Shown: positions 1 through 10,154, numbered from the stretch's first letter. The stretch is DNA of 64,000 bases from Carboxylicivirga sp. (GCA_025210475.1 JAOARW010000097.1:34269-98268); one strand, 5' to 3'. Numbers and translations: made by a program. Notes: generated by a model from the sequence alone, not told the origin.

Positions 1-2311
1 ATTCAAGTGTAATATCAGTCAGATCGCCTCGTAACTCCATCCGGCCGCCATCCTTTTTAGAAAGGTAATCAGAAATACCCGACATTATGCTTGATACATC
101 CAAGCCAAATATACCGGCACGAATGCGGTCGATCACCACATTTACTTCGGGAGCCCCATCTTCGAGGGAGCTTTTCGCATTATAGATTCCCTGATACTGG
201 CGAATATAATTAGCCAGCATTATGGCTGACTCCTCCAGGTTCTCACGATTATTATCTTCAATCTCGATCACCAAAGGCGCTTCATCTGTACCCAATAATG
301 TTTGTAGGGCCGATTGATCCTGCACAAAACGCATCTCCAAATCCTTAATTCCGCCATACAGATCATTTAAAGCCGTTACAATCTCATCAAATGAAGCATG
401 AATATCTTCCCGAAGAACCAGCTTAAGATAACCGGTGTTCTCTCCCTGCTCCGATGTAGATGACGTTTCCGTTGCTGTTTCGGATCCTGCATGTGAATAG
501 ATCCATACCAATTGTTCGCCAAAAGCATTCAGAGCCATTTGTTCCATTTGCGTTAAGGTGGCATCGGTACGGTTTAAAGATGTTCCTGCCGGAAATACTG
601 TTTCAATGGTTACTTCATTGGATTGTGTTTCGGGCATAAATTCACTACCTACAAATGGTAAAATTAGAACTGAAACTGCTATAAGAATAACTGCTGATAT
701 CAATACAAGCGCACGTTTCTCTATAACTCTTTCGAGAAAAGAACGATAGGATTTAAATCCGGTTTCTTTTTTAAGAACCGGTTTGCTCGATTTATTACTA
801 TTCCTGAAAACATATTTACTAAGAACCGGAATAACCAGGAGGGCAACCAACAATGATGACAAGAGCGAAAACGCGACCGTCCAGGCCTGATCCTTAAATA
901 ATTCGCCTGAGGCACCATGCAGGTATACAATTGGAAGAAACACCACGATGGTGGTTAAGGTAGATGCCGTTAATGCGCCACCAACCTCGGCCGTTCCATC
1001 AATTGCCGCCTGCTTAACCGACAGGCCTTCCTCAATTTTCCGAACGATATTTTCGACGACTACAATGGCATTATCCACCAACATACCGGCACCTAGGGCT
1101 AAACCGCCCAATGTCATAATATTCAATGTTAAGCCATTAAAATACATCAGGTTGAAAGTGGCAATAATCGAAACCGGTATGGCCAAACTCACAATCAGCG
1201 TAACACCAAATCGTCGTAAGAAAATAAACAATACAAAAACAGCCAGGATTATCCCGATTAAGGCACTTTCCTGCACTTCGCCAATGGCACTTTGAAAAGA
1301 ACCCTGGTTATTGATCACTTGCAATTCATAACCCGGTAAACGTTTTTGAATAGCAGCAAAGGCTTCCTCTAACTTTTCAACTGCTTCAACGGTATTAAAA
1401 CGCGTTTCTTTATAGATGGAAACTCCCAAACAACGCTCACCATTTAATCGAACGATGCTTTCCGGTTCGCGATTTTGCAAACGAACAGTAGCCACATCTT
1501 TTAACAATACCGGTGATGACTCTCCGGCTACATTAGTCACATTGGCATCAGCTTCGGTAGTATTTTTATTTAGTTTTACCACCAGATTCTCCATATCATC
1601 GATGGCACTTAAAGCACTTAAACCTTTAATAATATAACGCTGCCCCATTTCTTCGATGGAACCTCCTGATACATTCTGATTAAAACTGTTAATCGTATTC
1701 AGCACTGATGAGTTGCTTAAGCCATTAGCATCCAACAATTCAGGATCAACAACAACAGAAACCTCTGCCACTTCTTCGCCCGACAAACGCACATCGGCAA
1801 TCCCCTCAATACGAATCAGTTCATTGCGAATATAGTTCTCAGCAACTTTCCGCAAAGTGTTCATGTCTTTAACCGTTTCGTTGCTAAAAGCCGCTTTTAT
1901 AACCGGCGAAGCATTGGGATCGAAACGGGTAATATTAAGTTCTTCAACATCTTCGTCCTGACTAATGGGCGTCAGTGCCTTTTGTAAATCCAAAAATGCC
2001 TCATCAATATCTTTGCCCCAATCGTATTCAACGGTTACAATGGCTGCTCCTACCCGGCTTACCGATGATACATTTAAAACACCACTTTGACGCACGGCCA
2101 GAGCCTCAACCTGCTCCACAAATCGCTTTTCAATTTCTTCAGGTGAGCGCTCGCCAGAAACTACTTCGGCGTATATTTTAGGATTTTGTAAATCTGGAAA
2201 TAAATCGGTTCCCAAACGTGTAAGCGATATTACACCCAGCAAAATGATGCCTAAAACAATCATTAAAACTGTAACCGGGTAATTAACCGAAAATCGAGAA
2301 ATTGCTTTCAT
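1..2311 (-). CDS. RND efflux transporter permease (AcrB/CzcA type), 3' end outside window
   Basis: Inner-membrane proton-driven pump of a tripartite efflux system. Translation from ATG at 2311 stays open to the window edge (about 770 codons of the usual 1020-1050). The N-terminus (MKAISRFSVNYPVTVLMIVL) is the usual first membrane helix. Further in, GGLALGAGMLVDNAIVVVEN is the conserved TM4 region of RND pumps, followed by VGGALTASTLTTIVVFLP. The adaptor (2495) and TolC-like channel (3612) lie upstream on the same strand, so the three form one export operon. Substrate cannot be told; the family exports drugs, detergents or lipophilic metabolites. The C-terminal third is missing only because the window ends. 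Confidence 0.93.
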   Translation of the reverse strand, partial: MKAISRFSVNYPVTVLMIVLGIILLGVISLTRLGTDLFPDLQNPKIYAEVVSGERSPEEIEKRFVEQVEALAVRQSGVLNVSSVSRVGAAIVTVEYDWGKDIDEAFLDLQKALTPISQDEDVEELNITRFDPNASPVIKAAFSNETVKDMNTLRKVAENYIRNELIRIEGIADVRLSGEEVAEVSVVVDPELLDANGLSNSSVLNTINSFNQNVSGGSIEEMGQRYIIKGLSALSAIDDMENLVVKLNKNTTEADANVTNVAGESSPVLLKDVATVRLQNREPESIVRLNGERCLGVSIYKETRFNTVEAVEKLEEAFAAIQKRLPGYELQVINNQGSFQSAIGEVQESALIGIILAVFVLFIFLRRFGVTLIVSLAIPVSIIATFNLMYFNGLTLNIMTLGGLALGAGMLVDNAIVVVENIVRKIEEGLSVKQAAIDGTAEVGGALTASTLTTIVVFLPIVYLHGASGELFKDQAWTVAFSLLSSLLVALLVIPVLSKYVFRNSNKSSKPVLKKETGFKSYRSFLERVIEKRALVLISAVILIAVSVLILPFVGSEFMPETQSNEVTIETVFPAGTSLNRTDATLTQMEQMALNAFGEQLVWIYSHAGSETATETSSTSEQGENTGYLKLVLREDIHASFDEIVTALNDLYGGIKDLEMRFVQDQSALQTLLGTDEAPLVIEIEDNNRENLEESAIMLANYIRQYQGIYNAKSSLEDGAPEVNVVIDRIRAGIFGLDVSSIMSGISDYLSKKDGGRMELRGDLTDITLE

Positions 2312-2371
2312 ATTTTGATGTATGATTGATGATGTTAGGTTAATCTCTTAGCTCGATACGCCTTTTGTGTA

Positions 2372-2428
2372 AAACCGATAGTTATCCGTTTGCAAACCGA
2401 TAGTTACTTTTTTGTAAACCGATAACTA
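2372..2428. repeat. Three direct repeats AAACCGATAGTTA at 22-bp spacing
   Basis: AAACCGATAGTTA occurs at 2372-2384 and 2394-2406, and as AAACCGATAACTA at 2416-2428. The exact 22-bp period is about two helical turns. They lie in the 183-bp gap between the adaptor stop and the pump start, where an operon would normally have no gap. They look like a regulator-binding array or a repeated transcript leader; no binding protein can be named. Confidence 0.6.
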
Positions 2429-2494
2429 TTCGTTGACGATCGGATAAGCATCGCTGTTAAAAGACATACTTATTAACCTTGCATCTTGCTACTA

Positions 2495-3580
2495 TTATTT
2501 TACAACTTTCACTTTCGAACGATTTTTAAGCGTTTCAAATCCTTTGATGATTAATCGTTCATCGGCTTTCAGTCCTTCAATCACTTCCGTCTCAGTGAGG
2601 GTCTCAATTCCTGTTCGGATATACCTTTTTTCGGCCGCCGAATTTTTCGCAATAAAAACAAATTTGCGATTGCCTTCGGTTAACACAACATCCTTTGGAA
2701 TAACCAGGGCACTGTCTCGCTGATCAACAACAATTTCAGCTTTTACGAACATCCCGGGTTTAAGCAGGTTATCCTGATTTTCAACACGAATTCGTCCTTT
2801 AAAGGTACGAGCTTCCATATCAATTGCTGGCGATAGTTCTGTAATTCGTCCTTTCAAAGTATCATCAGGCAAGGCATAATTCATGATATTGGCTGCCTGA
2901 TTAATTTGTACCTGCCCCATTAAATTCTCGGGCATGCTCAAATCCATTAACATGGTGCCATAATTCATCATGCTCAATACCTCTTTACCCGTTTCAACAC
3001 GAATACCAGGTGAGAAATATGGCAAATCGGTGATTATACCAGCAAAAGGAGCACGTACACTTAACTTTTCAATGCTTATCTCTGCATTTTCGAAGGTTTG
3101 CTTTGAAGTGAGCAATGTCTTCTCCGAATTCACCAATTCACGTTTGGTTACACCACCCATCTCATACAAGGCCTGCTGTTTTTCATATTCCATCTCCGAA
3201 ATTTCCATATCCAGCTCTGCCCCTTCAATGTTGGCATTATTCGAGTATTCCTTATCTTCCAACAAAACAATTAACTGTCCTTTATTTACCTGATCTCCCA
3301 TTTTAAAAGGTTTTCCGGTACGTGGGTTTGTTTGAAGCTTATAATAAGCCGATAATTCTGTTTTCAGATTAGCTTCCAATTCAGGCTTTATCGATCCGGT
3401 TGTAATTAAGGTTTGTTCGATGGGCTTCATTTTCACCTCCTGTACCGATACATTCATCGCCACATCAGTCGTAAAATTTGTTGACTCGTTTTTACATCCG
3501 GTAGTCATCAGAGCCAGGGCTGCTGCCGCAAATAAAAGTTTTCGTCCGGTACTCACAGTGCTATATTTTGAAGTTATCAT
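2495..3580 (-). CDS. RND periplasmic adaptor (membrane fusion protein), lipoprotein
   Basis: Links the RND pump to the outer-membrane channel across the periplasm. The 361-residue protein begins with a lipoprotein signal (LLFAAAALALMTTGC, lipobox Cys near residue 29). It then shows the order of HlyD/AcrA adaptors: a biotinyl-lipoyl half motif (GDQVNKGQLIVLL), an alpha-helical hairpin, the second lipoyl half (LSVRAPFAGIITDLPY), a beta-barrel (LKPGMFVKAEIVV) and a membrane-proximal domain. It sits between the pump and channel genes on the same strand. Confidence 0.93.
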   Translation of the reverse strand: MITSKYSTVSTGRKLLFAAAALALMTTGCKNESTNFTTDVAMNVSVQEVKMKPIEQTLITTGSIKPELEANLKTELSAYYKLQTNPRTGKPFKMGDQVNKGQLIVLLEDKEYSNNANIEGAELDMEISEMEYEKQQALYEMGGVTKRELVNSEKTLLTSKQTFENAEISIEKLSVRAPFAGIITDLPYFSPGIRVETGKEVLSMMNYGTMLMDLSMPENLMGQVQINQAANIMNYALPDDTLKGRITELSPAIDMEARTFKGRIRVENQDNLLKPGMFVKAEIVVDQRDSALVIPKDVVLTEGNRKFVFIAKNSAAEKRYIRTGIETLTETEVIEGLKADERLIIKGFETLKNRSKVKVVK

Positions 3581-3611
3581 GATTGTGTTCTTTTTCCAGG
3601 GTTTATATCGA

Positions 3612-5087
3612 TTATTGTATCATTTCGTATTTCATTACATCGTCGATGATGCTTCGTTTCATTTCAAAATCGTAAAGCGACTGCAACTTCATATTAAGCA
3701 GTTCCAGTTTGTAGTTTATTAAAGCGTTGGTTAAAGCATTCTTCTTTTGCGTCAACTGGTTTTGAAATAAATTAAGATCCATACTGGTCAGATCTCCATT
3801 ACGATATTTTTCCAGATTAATATCATAAGTCAGCTGCGCATTTTCTTCGTTCTTTCGGGCAATATCAATCTGAATAAGCGTATTCTTAATACTTCGATCA
3901 ATTTTTCGAATATCTAAACGAATGGTCTTCTGCTCGTCCTGAAGGTTATATTCGCTGGTTTTTAAAGAGGCTTCTGCAGCACGCATACGTGCCTTTTTTT
4001 CGCCCCAGTCAAATAGAGGAACTTCCAGACTGAATCTCACGTCTTCATTATCATTTGGATTATCATATATCCCTTTTATCTTCTCATTCTCTCCAAACAA
4101 ACCAACCGAAACATTTAAATTACCTTTAAACTCGTTGGTTGCATTGGTTTTTATTAATTCGAATTTACCGGTTTCAATATCAATTTGTCGCTGACGGATT
4201 TCCATGCGATTAGCCAAGGCAAAGTTTGTTGCCATCCCCAAATCAATATCAACCGGAACAACAGCCACTTCGGCAATCACCATTAACTCTTCAGAGAGTG
4301 ATAAACCCAATACTTGTTTAAAGTTATCTTTAATGTTTTCAAGCTCAACCTCGTTATTTTGAACCGTCGACTGGCTCGACATCATATCCAGCTCAGCCTG
4401 AAGCATTTCTTCCTTCGCAGTTAAGCCGGCTTCCACTTTATTGCTGATTATTTCAAAACTCTTTTTTCGATTGGCCCATTCTTCCCGCGAAGTAATTAGC
4501 TCCATCTGTTTCTGGTAGATCTGATAGAAGAACTGGGTAATTTGCTTTTCCACATTGAGGGCCTCCAGAGCATAGTTCAACTTCGCATTTTCATGGTCAA
4601 ACTCCAGCTCCTTCAGAGTCATCTTCGTTCGATTATAAGTAAATAAGGGCTGGTTGATGTTTAACTTGAGATTATTACTAAATCCCTCAAACGAATTGGA
4701 TGATGATGTAGAGTAATTATCTCTGTAACCAAAAGTATTTTCCAATGAAATGGTTCCATCGGTCCATATTACTGGTTGCGAAATGCTAAGCGTACCATTA
4801 CTCTGTGTACTTTCAGAGGTAAACCACTGCTGATTAAACTCGTCGTATTGTCGATTGTTAGAATATTGAAAAGGATTAAGATTCAATCGAAAATTAGATC
4901 GTAAAGAGGCTCTTTGAGCATTTAACAGTTCTCGGGTACGTTCTAATCCAAAACGCATTCTAACAATCTGCGGACTGTTTTTTAGGGCTTCCTCAACCGA
5001 TTGTTCTAAAGTCATTAATCTTTGAGCTTTAGAGGAGCTGAGTCCTACAGACATTAAGCAGATTAAGGCGATAAGTATTTTTTTCAT
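3612..5087 (-). CDS. TolC-like outer membrane efflux protein
   Basis: Outer-membrane channel of the efflux system. I start it at the ATG at 5087 (MKKILIALICLMSVG), which gives a normal signal peptide ending at SKAQ; 18 further upstream codons are open but unlikely to be used. The body has the two helix-strand repeats of the OEP family: LEQSVEEALKNSPQIVRMR near the start, and again in the second half (NFALANRMEIRQRQIDIE). It ends in long coiled-coil segments. About 491 residues, within the family range. The gene is first in the channel-adaptor-pump order. Confidence 0.92.
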   Translation of the reverse strand: MKKILIALICLMSVGLSSSKAQRLMTLEQSVEEALKNSPQIVRMRFGLERTRELLNAQRASLRSNFRLNLNPFQYSNNRQYDEFNQQWFTSESTQSNGTLSISQPVIWTDGTISLENTFGYRDNYSTSSSNSFEGFSNNLKLNINQPLFTYNRTKMTLKELEFDHENAKLNYALEALNVEKQITQFFYQIYQKQMELITSREEWANRKKSFEIISNKVEAGLTAKEEMLQAELDMMSSQSTVQNNEVELENIKDNFKQVLGLSLSEELMVIAEVAVVPVDIDLGMATNFALANRMEIRQRQIDIETGKFELIKTNATNEFKGNLNVSVGLFGENEKIKGIYDNPNDNEDVRFSLEVPLFDWGEKKARMRAAEASLKTSEYNLQDEQKTIRLDIRKIDRSIKNTLIQIDIARKNEENAQLTYDINLEKYRNGDLTSMDLNLFQNQLTQKKNALTNALINYKLELLNMKLQSLYDFEMKRSIIDDVMKYEMIQ

Positions 5088-5221
5088 CTGTTTAAATTTA
5101 TTTTCATTTGTCAGATGGAACACCCAAATAAATTCAATCATTCTACTGTGTGTAAATTGAATAATTGAATTTGCATGGTCGTTTCATATGATTATATTTT
5201 CTTTCAATTGTCATAACGTGG

Positions 5222-5234
5222 CCCGCTTGGCGGG
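5222..5234. terminator. Small GC hairpin CCCGC-ttg-GCGGG
   Basis: A 5-bp perfect stem in the 260-bp gap between the ABC permease end and the TolC gene start. There is no clear T-run on either strand, so it is a weak terminator or a transcript-stability hairpin. Nothing else is evident in the gap. Confidence 0.3.
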
Positions 5235-5347
5235 ATGGAACTCTAGATGAATATTAATCATTCTCTTATGTGTATTTTTTGAATGCTAAAATTCAAGCTC
5301 ATTTCATCAGGTATTATTTATCTATATTATCTCTTACAAACTTATTG

Positions 5348-8300
5348 TCATTTCTTAACCCATTTCACGGCATCACCAATGACATATTCATTATTTGAAA
5401 CATCCGATAGCTTCACTTTTGCTGTTCCCTCTGAATAATAAAATTCACCAAGATACAGCCAGCCATCGTTTGTATTGCTCACAGTCACCTGAACGTCTTC
5501 CTCTCCATCATCGTGGTAAACCGTGTAATTATAATTGACGTCCTTATTTCTATTGCCACGTCTGCGGCCAAACTGGAAACTTATATTCGGCACATAGGCA
5601 TACACCTCATAATTTCCCGGTTGTGGCAGGGTCATTTCCCAACTGACATATCCTTCTCCACTTCCCTTTCGTTTATAAACCGCTGATTTAAGATATTCGC
5701 CAAAGAACTTATCACCTGCTACAGGTTTCCATTTAACCGGAGGGCTCCAAAAACGAACCATTCCGTATGAATCATCCTCTGTCTCCTCATTTTGCTTGCT
5801 GATCCACCAGTCTTTAACCGTTCGGCTCTCACCCGTATTAACTAGCGAAAAACCTTCGTCTTCATTATCAACAATAAACTCATTGCTATTGCGATACACC
5901 ATTTTCCTCGACGACTCTCTGATACCTTCGTAGAAATCAACCCGTTTGGTATTGCGGTTAACCTCATTCAAGACTAATGTTTGATTGGAAGGAATATTAG
6001 CCGCCAGGAAAGTATTGACTTGAATCTCGCGAGGCGCTTCATCCAGCAAAAAGCCAACATCATATGACTTTCCTGCTTCGATGGAATAATTAACCTGATT
6101 GTCTTGCTCAGCATCCATCTGGAAACGTGAACGAAAACGTCCTCTTCCGCCACGCTGGTTACCTTCACGAACAGTAAAACCGATGATACCGTCGGCATCG
6201 CCTTTATTGGCAACTGTTAACTTCACGAAATACCGGTTACGCTTGCCTTCTTTCACCTCAAAAACATCAACAGAACTAAACAAAAAAGCCGGATTAAAAG
6301 CTTCGTTTAACCAGTTATTGTACACTTTATCAAAGTCCAGTTTTGTGATTTCCTGAATAGTGTTATTGAAATCGCTAACATCCTGATTTTGGAATCGCGT
6401 TTCCATCAGGTAATTTTCAAAGGCTTTATCAAAATTACTCTGCCCCGTATTAACCTGAAGGTTTGAAAACAACTGACTACCTTTGGAAGCAAATACATTA
6501 CCCAGGGTATTAACGTCTTCTTTTTCGATTAACTCCTTCAAACTATTTTCTCGTAGTTTAAGAATAACTTCATCATTACCCGATAAACCACCCAAATCAC
6601 GTCGTCTGCTTTCAACCAATCGCTGGTGCAGATAGTTTTCAATGGCTATGGTCAATAAAGGATAGTCGTCTTCTTTTATATGATTGGTATAGGTAAAATA
6701 CTGTGGGAATATCTGGTATCTTCCCCAGTTCTCTACGCTTCGTTCACCTTCGCGTCGGCGTCCGAAAAAGAAGCTGGATGGATTAATAAAGTTATGTCCG
6801 ATGTAGCCTTTTAACAATTCAACCTGCATGTCTTTCTCAGAGCGTTCTTCATTTGAACGTTCCATCCTTCGCTCATTACGTTTTTGAGAATTTTGTAAAT
6901 CATTGCGCCACTCTCCTCCTCCATTCTCTGGGAAGAAAACCATCTCAGGCATCATGCTTTCGGTGGCCAGAGACCAGTTGCGTAAATACGAATACATATT
7001 AATTGGTGCTTCAACCAACGAGAAGCGCTTGAATGGATAACTTACTCCCAACTTTCGTTCAAAATCATCTTTAATTGATTTTATTACATGCGAAACAGTA
7101 TCTTCCAACTCTGTAAAATACTCCTGGTAAAAAGTGTGTTCCTTGTGATGATACATAGAAAACTCTACACTATCCACCATTGTTGTATGTTTTTCAAAAG
7201 GACCAATAACCAAACTATAGGCATTTAATGGCATTTCGGGCGAGAACGTATATTTACCTACATCCAGGCTATCTTTTTTTCCCTGTGAGATAACCTCCAA
7301 ATTCGGAAGCGTATTAACTTCCAGATTCATCTCAACAAAAGGATAATGTGTCCAATATTGCTTATCGGCAACAACCGGATACCACATGGCTTCGCGCGTT
7401 AAAAGCACATAATTCTCCTTCACAAAACTGTATTGCTTTCCGGCCAACAGCGGATCTTTTCGGTTTTCGGCTAACTTACTTTCCTCCGAAATATCGGCAT
7501 ACATGGCCTGATCAAGCGTAACACCTTTATAACTAAGATGAATAGTTCCAACATTTGGAACGGCTTCTGGCAGCTTTATCCTTAGCAGATGACCATCCTG
7601 CACAAAATTCAGTTCCTGGTTGCCAGTTTTACAAGCACTTACCTCAAGTCCGGGATTGAGTACCAATAGTAAATCCTTTGACGAACCATTTTTACTAACC
7701 TGCATCTTTACATCACACTCAATTATCTTTCCCCGATGATGCAATTGTATATCGTACTGATCAATTTTAAAATCTGACGGCTTAAGCTCTGTATTCAGCT
7801 TTTGAATATGCGCCAATAAATTATCCGACATTAAGGATTGATTTATTAATTTCATAACACCACCACCAGTTATAAATAGCAGAATTATAATCCCTGATAC
7901 TACGGCAGAACGGCTGAATTTTTGCTGTTCTAATCGAGGTAATCGCCATACAGTGGCCAAAATCAGAACAATACCCAATAAAAGGTATATGGAGCGGTGC
8001 ATCACTAAATAATCCAGGTCTTGAAAACCAGTAAAATCTGATCGCATAAAAGGTGTGTAGAAACCCAGAATATCGAATAAAGCGTAGTATTTATTGCGTA
8101 AATAAAACAGAGAAAGTGCCAGAAATCCGAGTAATAGTACAAATGTTACCGCCTGATTACGAATAAGTGTCATGGTAAAAAATGCTAATCCCAGTACACA
8201 TACCAAAGTGGGTAATGACATCAGAAGCGGGTAAAACAAATACGAAAGCCAAGGGATTGTAAACTCATTGGCAATGAGACTAAAAATAATACCACTGGCT

Positions 8301-8677
8301 AGAACAAAAATGTTTAAAAACAAAAATACCTTTAAGATGCCAAGGGTTTTCCCAAAAACATAATCAACATTGGACATGCTGCGTACATAAAAGGCTTCGG
8401 TCGTGTCCAGTTTCTTATCCCGCCCTAAAAAATCGGCTGATAAAAAAACCGCAATAACGGCCTGCGCAATGTTTAACAACCACATGTTAAAATACGGAGC
8501 TCCTGATGGTAATAATCTTCCGGGCCAGCCTCCATCACCAACACCTGCCAGTCCGAAGATGTTAAACATGAGAATGAAAGCTATTATGATGATGGCAAAA
8601 ATCCTAAAAAACCAGCTTCGCAAAAGGGTTTTTGACTCGAAACGAGCAACGGTTTTAATATTAAATAATGAAATCAT
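5348..8677 (-). CDS. ABC-2 type permease fused to degenerate M1 peptidase-like domain
   Basis: A 1109-residue membrane protein. The first ~270 residues form an ABC-2 permease with at least six hydrophobic segments; another membrane helix follows, then a large extracytoplasmic region resembling M1 aminopeptidases (N-terminal beta domain with REAMWYPVV, then a helical domain). The expected HExxH zinc site is absent: the corresponding region reads YIGHNFINPSSFF, so catalysis is doubtful. The C-terminus (YVIGDAVKWVKK) resembles the golvesin/Xly CBD-like beta domain. Its ATG overlaps the ATPase stop by 4 nt, so the two make one exporter or membrane-remodelling complex. Substrate unknown. Confidence 0.85.
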   Translation of the reverse strand: MISLFNIKTVARFESKTLLRSWFFRIFAIIIIAFILMFNIFGLAGVGDGGWPGRLLPSGAPYFNMWLLNIAQAVIAVFLSADFLGRDKKLDTTEAFYVRSMSNVDYVFGKTLGILKVFLFLNIFVLASGIIFSLIANEFTIPWLSYLFYPLLMSLPTLVCVLGLAFFTMTLIRNQAVTFVLLLGFLALSLFYLRNKYYALFDILGFYTPFMRSDFTGFQDLDYLVMHRSIYLLLGIVLILATVWRLPRLEQQKFSRSAVVSGIIILLFITGGGVMKLINQSLMSDNLLAHIQKLNTELKPSDFKIDQYDIQLHHRGKIIECDVKMQVSKNGSSKDLLLVLNPGLEVSACKTGNQELNFVQDGHLLRIKLPEAVPNVGTIHLSYKGVTLDQAMYADISEESKLAENRKDPLLAGKQYSFVKENYVLLTREAMWYPVVADKQYWTHYPFVEMNLEVNTLPNLEVISQGKKDSLDVGKYTFSPEMPLNAYSLVIGPFEKHTTMVDSVEFSMYHHKEHTFYQEYFTELEDTVSHVIKSIKDDFERKLGVSYPFKRFSLVEAPINMYSYLRNWSLATESMMPEMVFFPENGGGEWRNDLQNSQKRNERRMERSNEERSEKDMQVELLKGYIGHNFINPSSFFFGRRREGERSVENWGRYQIFPQYFTYTNHIKEDDYPLLTIAIENYLHQRLVESRRRDLGGLSGNDEVILKLRENSLKELIEKEDVNTLGNVFASKGSQLFSNLQVNTGQSNFDKAFENYLMETRFQNQDVSDFNNTIQEITKLDFDKVYNNWLNEAFNPAFLFSSVDVFEVKEGKRNRYFVKLTVANKGDADGIIGFTVREGNQRGGRGRFRSRFQMDAEQDNQVNYSIEAGKSYDVGFLLDEAPREIQVNTFLAANIPSNQTLVLNEVNRNTKRVDFYEGIRESSRKMVYRNSNEFIVDNEDEGFSLVNTGESRTVKDWWISKQNEETEDDSYGMVRFWSPPVKWKPVAGDKFFGEYLKSAVYKRKGSGEGYVSWEMTLPQPGNYEVYAYVPNISFQFGRRRGNRNKDVNYNYTVYHDDGEEDVQVTVSNTNDGWLYLGEFYYSEGTAKVKLSDVSNNEYVIGDAVKWVKK

Positions 8678-9570
8678 TGATACTGGAATTTTTCGTTAGC
8701 CACATACTCCATAAAATAAACGTAGGCATGCTCAAGGTTAGGTTCTATAAGGGTTGTATCCCAGCCGTTAACTTCATTTGCAACAAACTCGATTTCATAG
8801 CCCTCGGGCCCCGGTACAGAAGTAATTACAGGAAACTGTTCACTTATGCGCTTCATCTGCTCAAATGACACACTGCTTTTAAAAACATGCCCGGTCGACT
8901 GTTTTATAAACATTTCCGGCGATCCCTGAAAGTGTACTTCCCCCCTGTTGAGCAATGCCATTTGCCTACAGGTTGATGAAATATCACCAACAATATGAGT
9001 GGATAAGATAATTATAACCTCTTTTTGGCTCAGATTCGACAAGATATTACGAAAACGGATGCGCTCTTCCGGATCCAGCCCGGTAGTTGGCTCATCAACA
9101 ATAATGATTTTAGGATCACCAATCAGTGCCTGGGCAATTCCCAACCGTCGTTTCATCCCCCCGGATAGTTTATTGGCATAACGATTTCGCACATCAAATA
9201 AACCTACCTGCTCCAATAAATCGTCTACAGCGGCCAATCGCTCCTTCTTCTTTTTAATACCAGCCAGTGATGCAGCATAATCTAAAAATTCCCAGGTTCG
9301 TAATTTAGAAAAAAATCGAAAATCTTGCGGTAAATAGCCGAGGATTGACCTCACTTCGGCAAGATTTTCAGAGAGTTTCATGTCATTGACATATACATCG
9401 CCATGGCTGGGTTTTAAAAGCGTAACCAAAATACGCATCAAAGTTGATTTTCCTGCTCCGTTGGGGCCAAGCAAACCAAACATGCCCGATTCAATTTCAA
9501 GATTTACCTTGTTTAATGCTCTAAAGTCGTTTTTATATATCTGACTCAGGTCTTTTATTTGAATTTTCAA
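8674..9570 (-). CDS. ABC transporter ATP-binding protein
   Basis: Cytoplasmic ATPase driving the adjacent permease. It is 298 residues long with Walker A GPNGAGKST at 35-43, signature LSGGMKRRL near 135 and Walker B IIIVDEPTTGLDP near 156, then the H-loop THIV. The layout matches CcmA/NatA-type ATPases that pair with ABC-2 permeases. The stop codon overlaps the permease start (ATGA), so translation is coupled. Confidence 0.95.
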   Translation of the reverse strand: MKIQIKDLSQIYKNDFRALNKVNLEIESGMFGLLGPNGAGKSTLMRILVTLLKPSHGDVYVNDMKLSENLAEVRSILGYLPQDFRFFSKLRTWEFLDYAASLAGIKKKKERLAAVDDLLEQVGLFDVRNRYANKLSGGMKRRLGIAQALIGDPKIIIVDEPTTGLDPEERIRFRNILSNLSQKEVIIILSTHIVGDISSTCRQMALLNRGEVHFQGSPEMFIKQSTGHVFKSSVSFEQMKRISEQFPVITSVPGPEGYEIEFVANEVNGWDTTLIEPNLEHAYVYFMEYVANEKFQYQ

Positions 9571-10021
9571 AACATATGAGTTTAGGATTCTTTTCTTTAA
9601 CTAAAAATATACCAAGTAATTCACTTTATTCACTACAAGTCCTTTACATTATTCAAACATTCCTTCAATGTGTTCGATAACGTAACACACCGTCCGCATT
9701 CGGACATTTTTATCATTATAACTGTATCATTTATATTTTCACCTCAATTTACAATTAATATTGTACGATTATGAACATTTCGCTTTAACATTATCCTTCA
9801 TTCAAATCTTATCTTGTAATGATGCTCTTTATTTCACATCTACATTTAAGGTGTATCCTTATGCCAAAACATCCACATTACTTAAACAATCAATAGGACG
9901 TCAAAAAAAATCAAATCATGCGTAAAAAAAATATTTATCCGTTCAAGACTGACATATTGGCTATTACAGGCCCACTGGTAGGTTCAGAGAAAAACAAATG
10001 TGCAAAAAGACGTTTTTTTAT
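9571..10021. other. Intergenic gap between ABC genes and tRNA
   Basis: No convincing gene. It holds the palindrome at 9692-9705. A 35-codon plus-strand reading frame (9918-10025, beginning MRKKNIYPFK) is the only short frame of note; it has no recognisable relatives and may be chance. The A-run and T-run rich sequence is otherwise featureless. Confidence 0.5.
9692..9705. promoter_or_regulatory. Palindrome GTCCG-catt-CGGAC upstream of the ABC genes
   Basis: A perfect 5-4-5 inverted repeat about 120 bp upstream of the ATPase start, flanked by a second weaker symmetric stretch (TTCGATAACG). It could be an operator for the ABC operon. A plus-strand terminator is also possible because ATTTTTAT follows. 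Confidence 0.4.
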
Positions 10022-10051
10022 TTGATTAGATGAGTTGAATAACTATCTTTG
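10022..10051 (+). promoter_or_regulatory. Bacteroidetes promoter for tRNA-Arg
   Basis: TTG at 10022-10024, a 19-bp spacer and TATCTTTG at 10044-10051 match the Bacteroidetes consensus TTG-N19-21-TAnnTTTG. Transcription would start about 20 nt before the tRNA. Confidence 0.7.
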
Positions 10052-10080
10052 CATCGCTTTTGAAACAAAGCACTAAGGAT

Positions 10081-10154
10081 GGTCCCGTAGCTCAGTTGGA
10101 TAGAGCAACAGCCTTCTAAGCTGTGGGTCGTGGGTTCGAATCCCGCCGGGATCA
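10081..10154 (+). tRNA. tRNA-Arg (anticodon TCT)
   Basis: Full cloverleaf by eye. Acceptor GGTCCCG pairs with CGGGATC, the D-arm is GCTC...GAGC, the anticodon stem ACAGC/GCTGT encloses loop CTTCTAA (anticodon TCT), and T-arm GTGGG-TTCGAAT-CCCGC. Discriminator A at 10154; CCA is not encoded. An integrase gene begins 166 bp downstream, so its 3' end is the likely attachment site. Confidence 0.97.

Noticed and set aside
4114..4130. TTTAAA-TTACC-TTTAAA in the TolC-like gene
   Set aside because: Same half-site spacing as the phage palindrome, but the centre does not fit YRSYR, it is not near a start codon, and it is the only such copy I found outside the prophage. Taken as chance; it shows that a single match is not proof.
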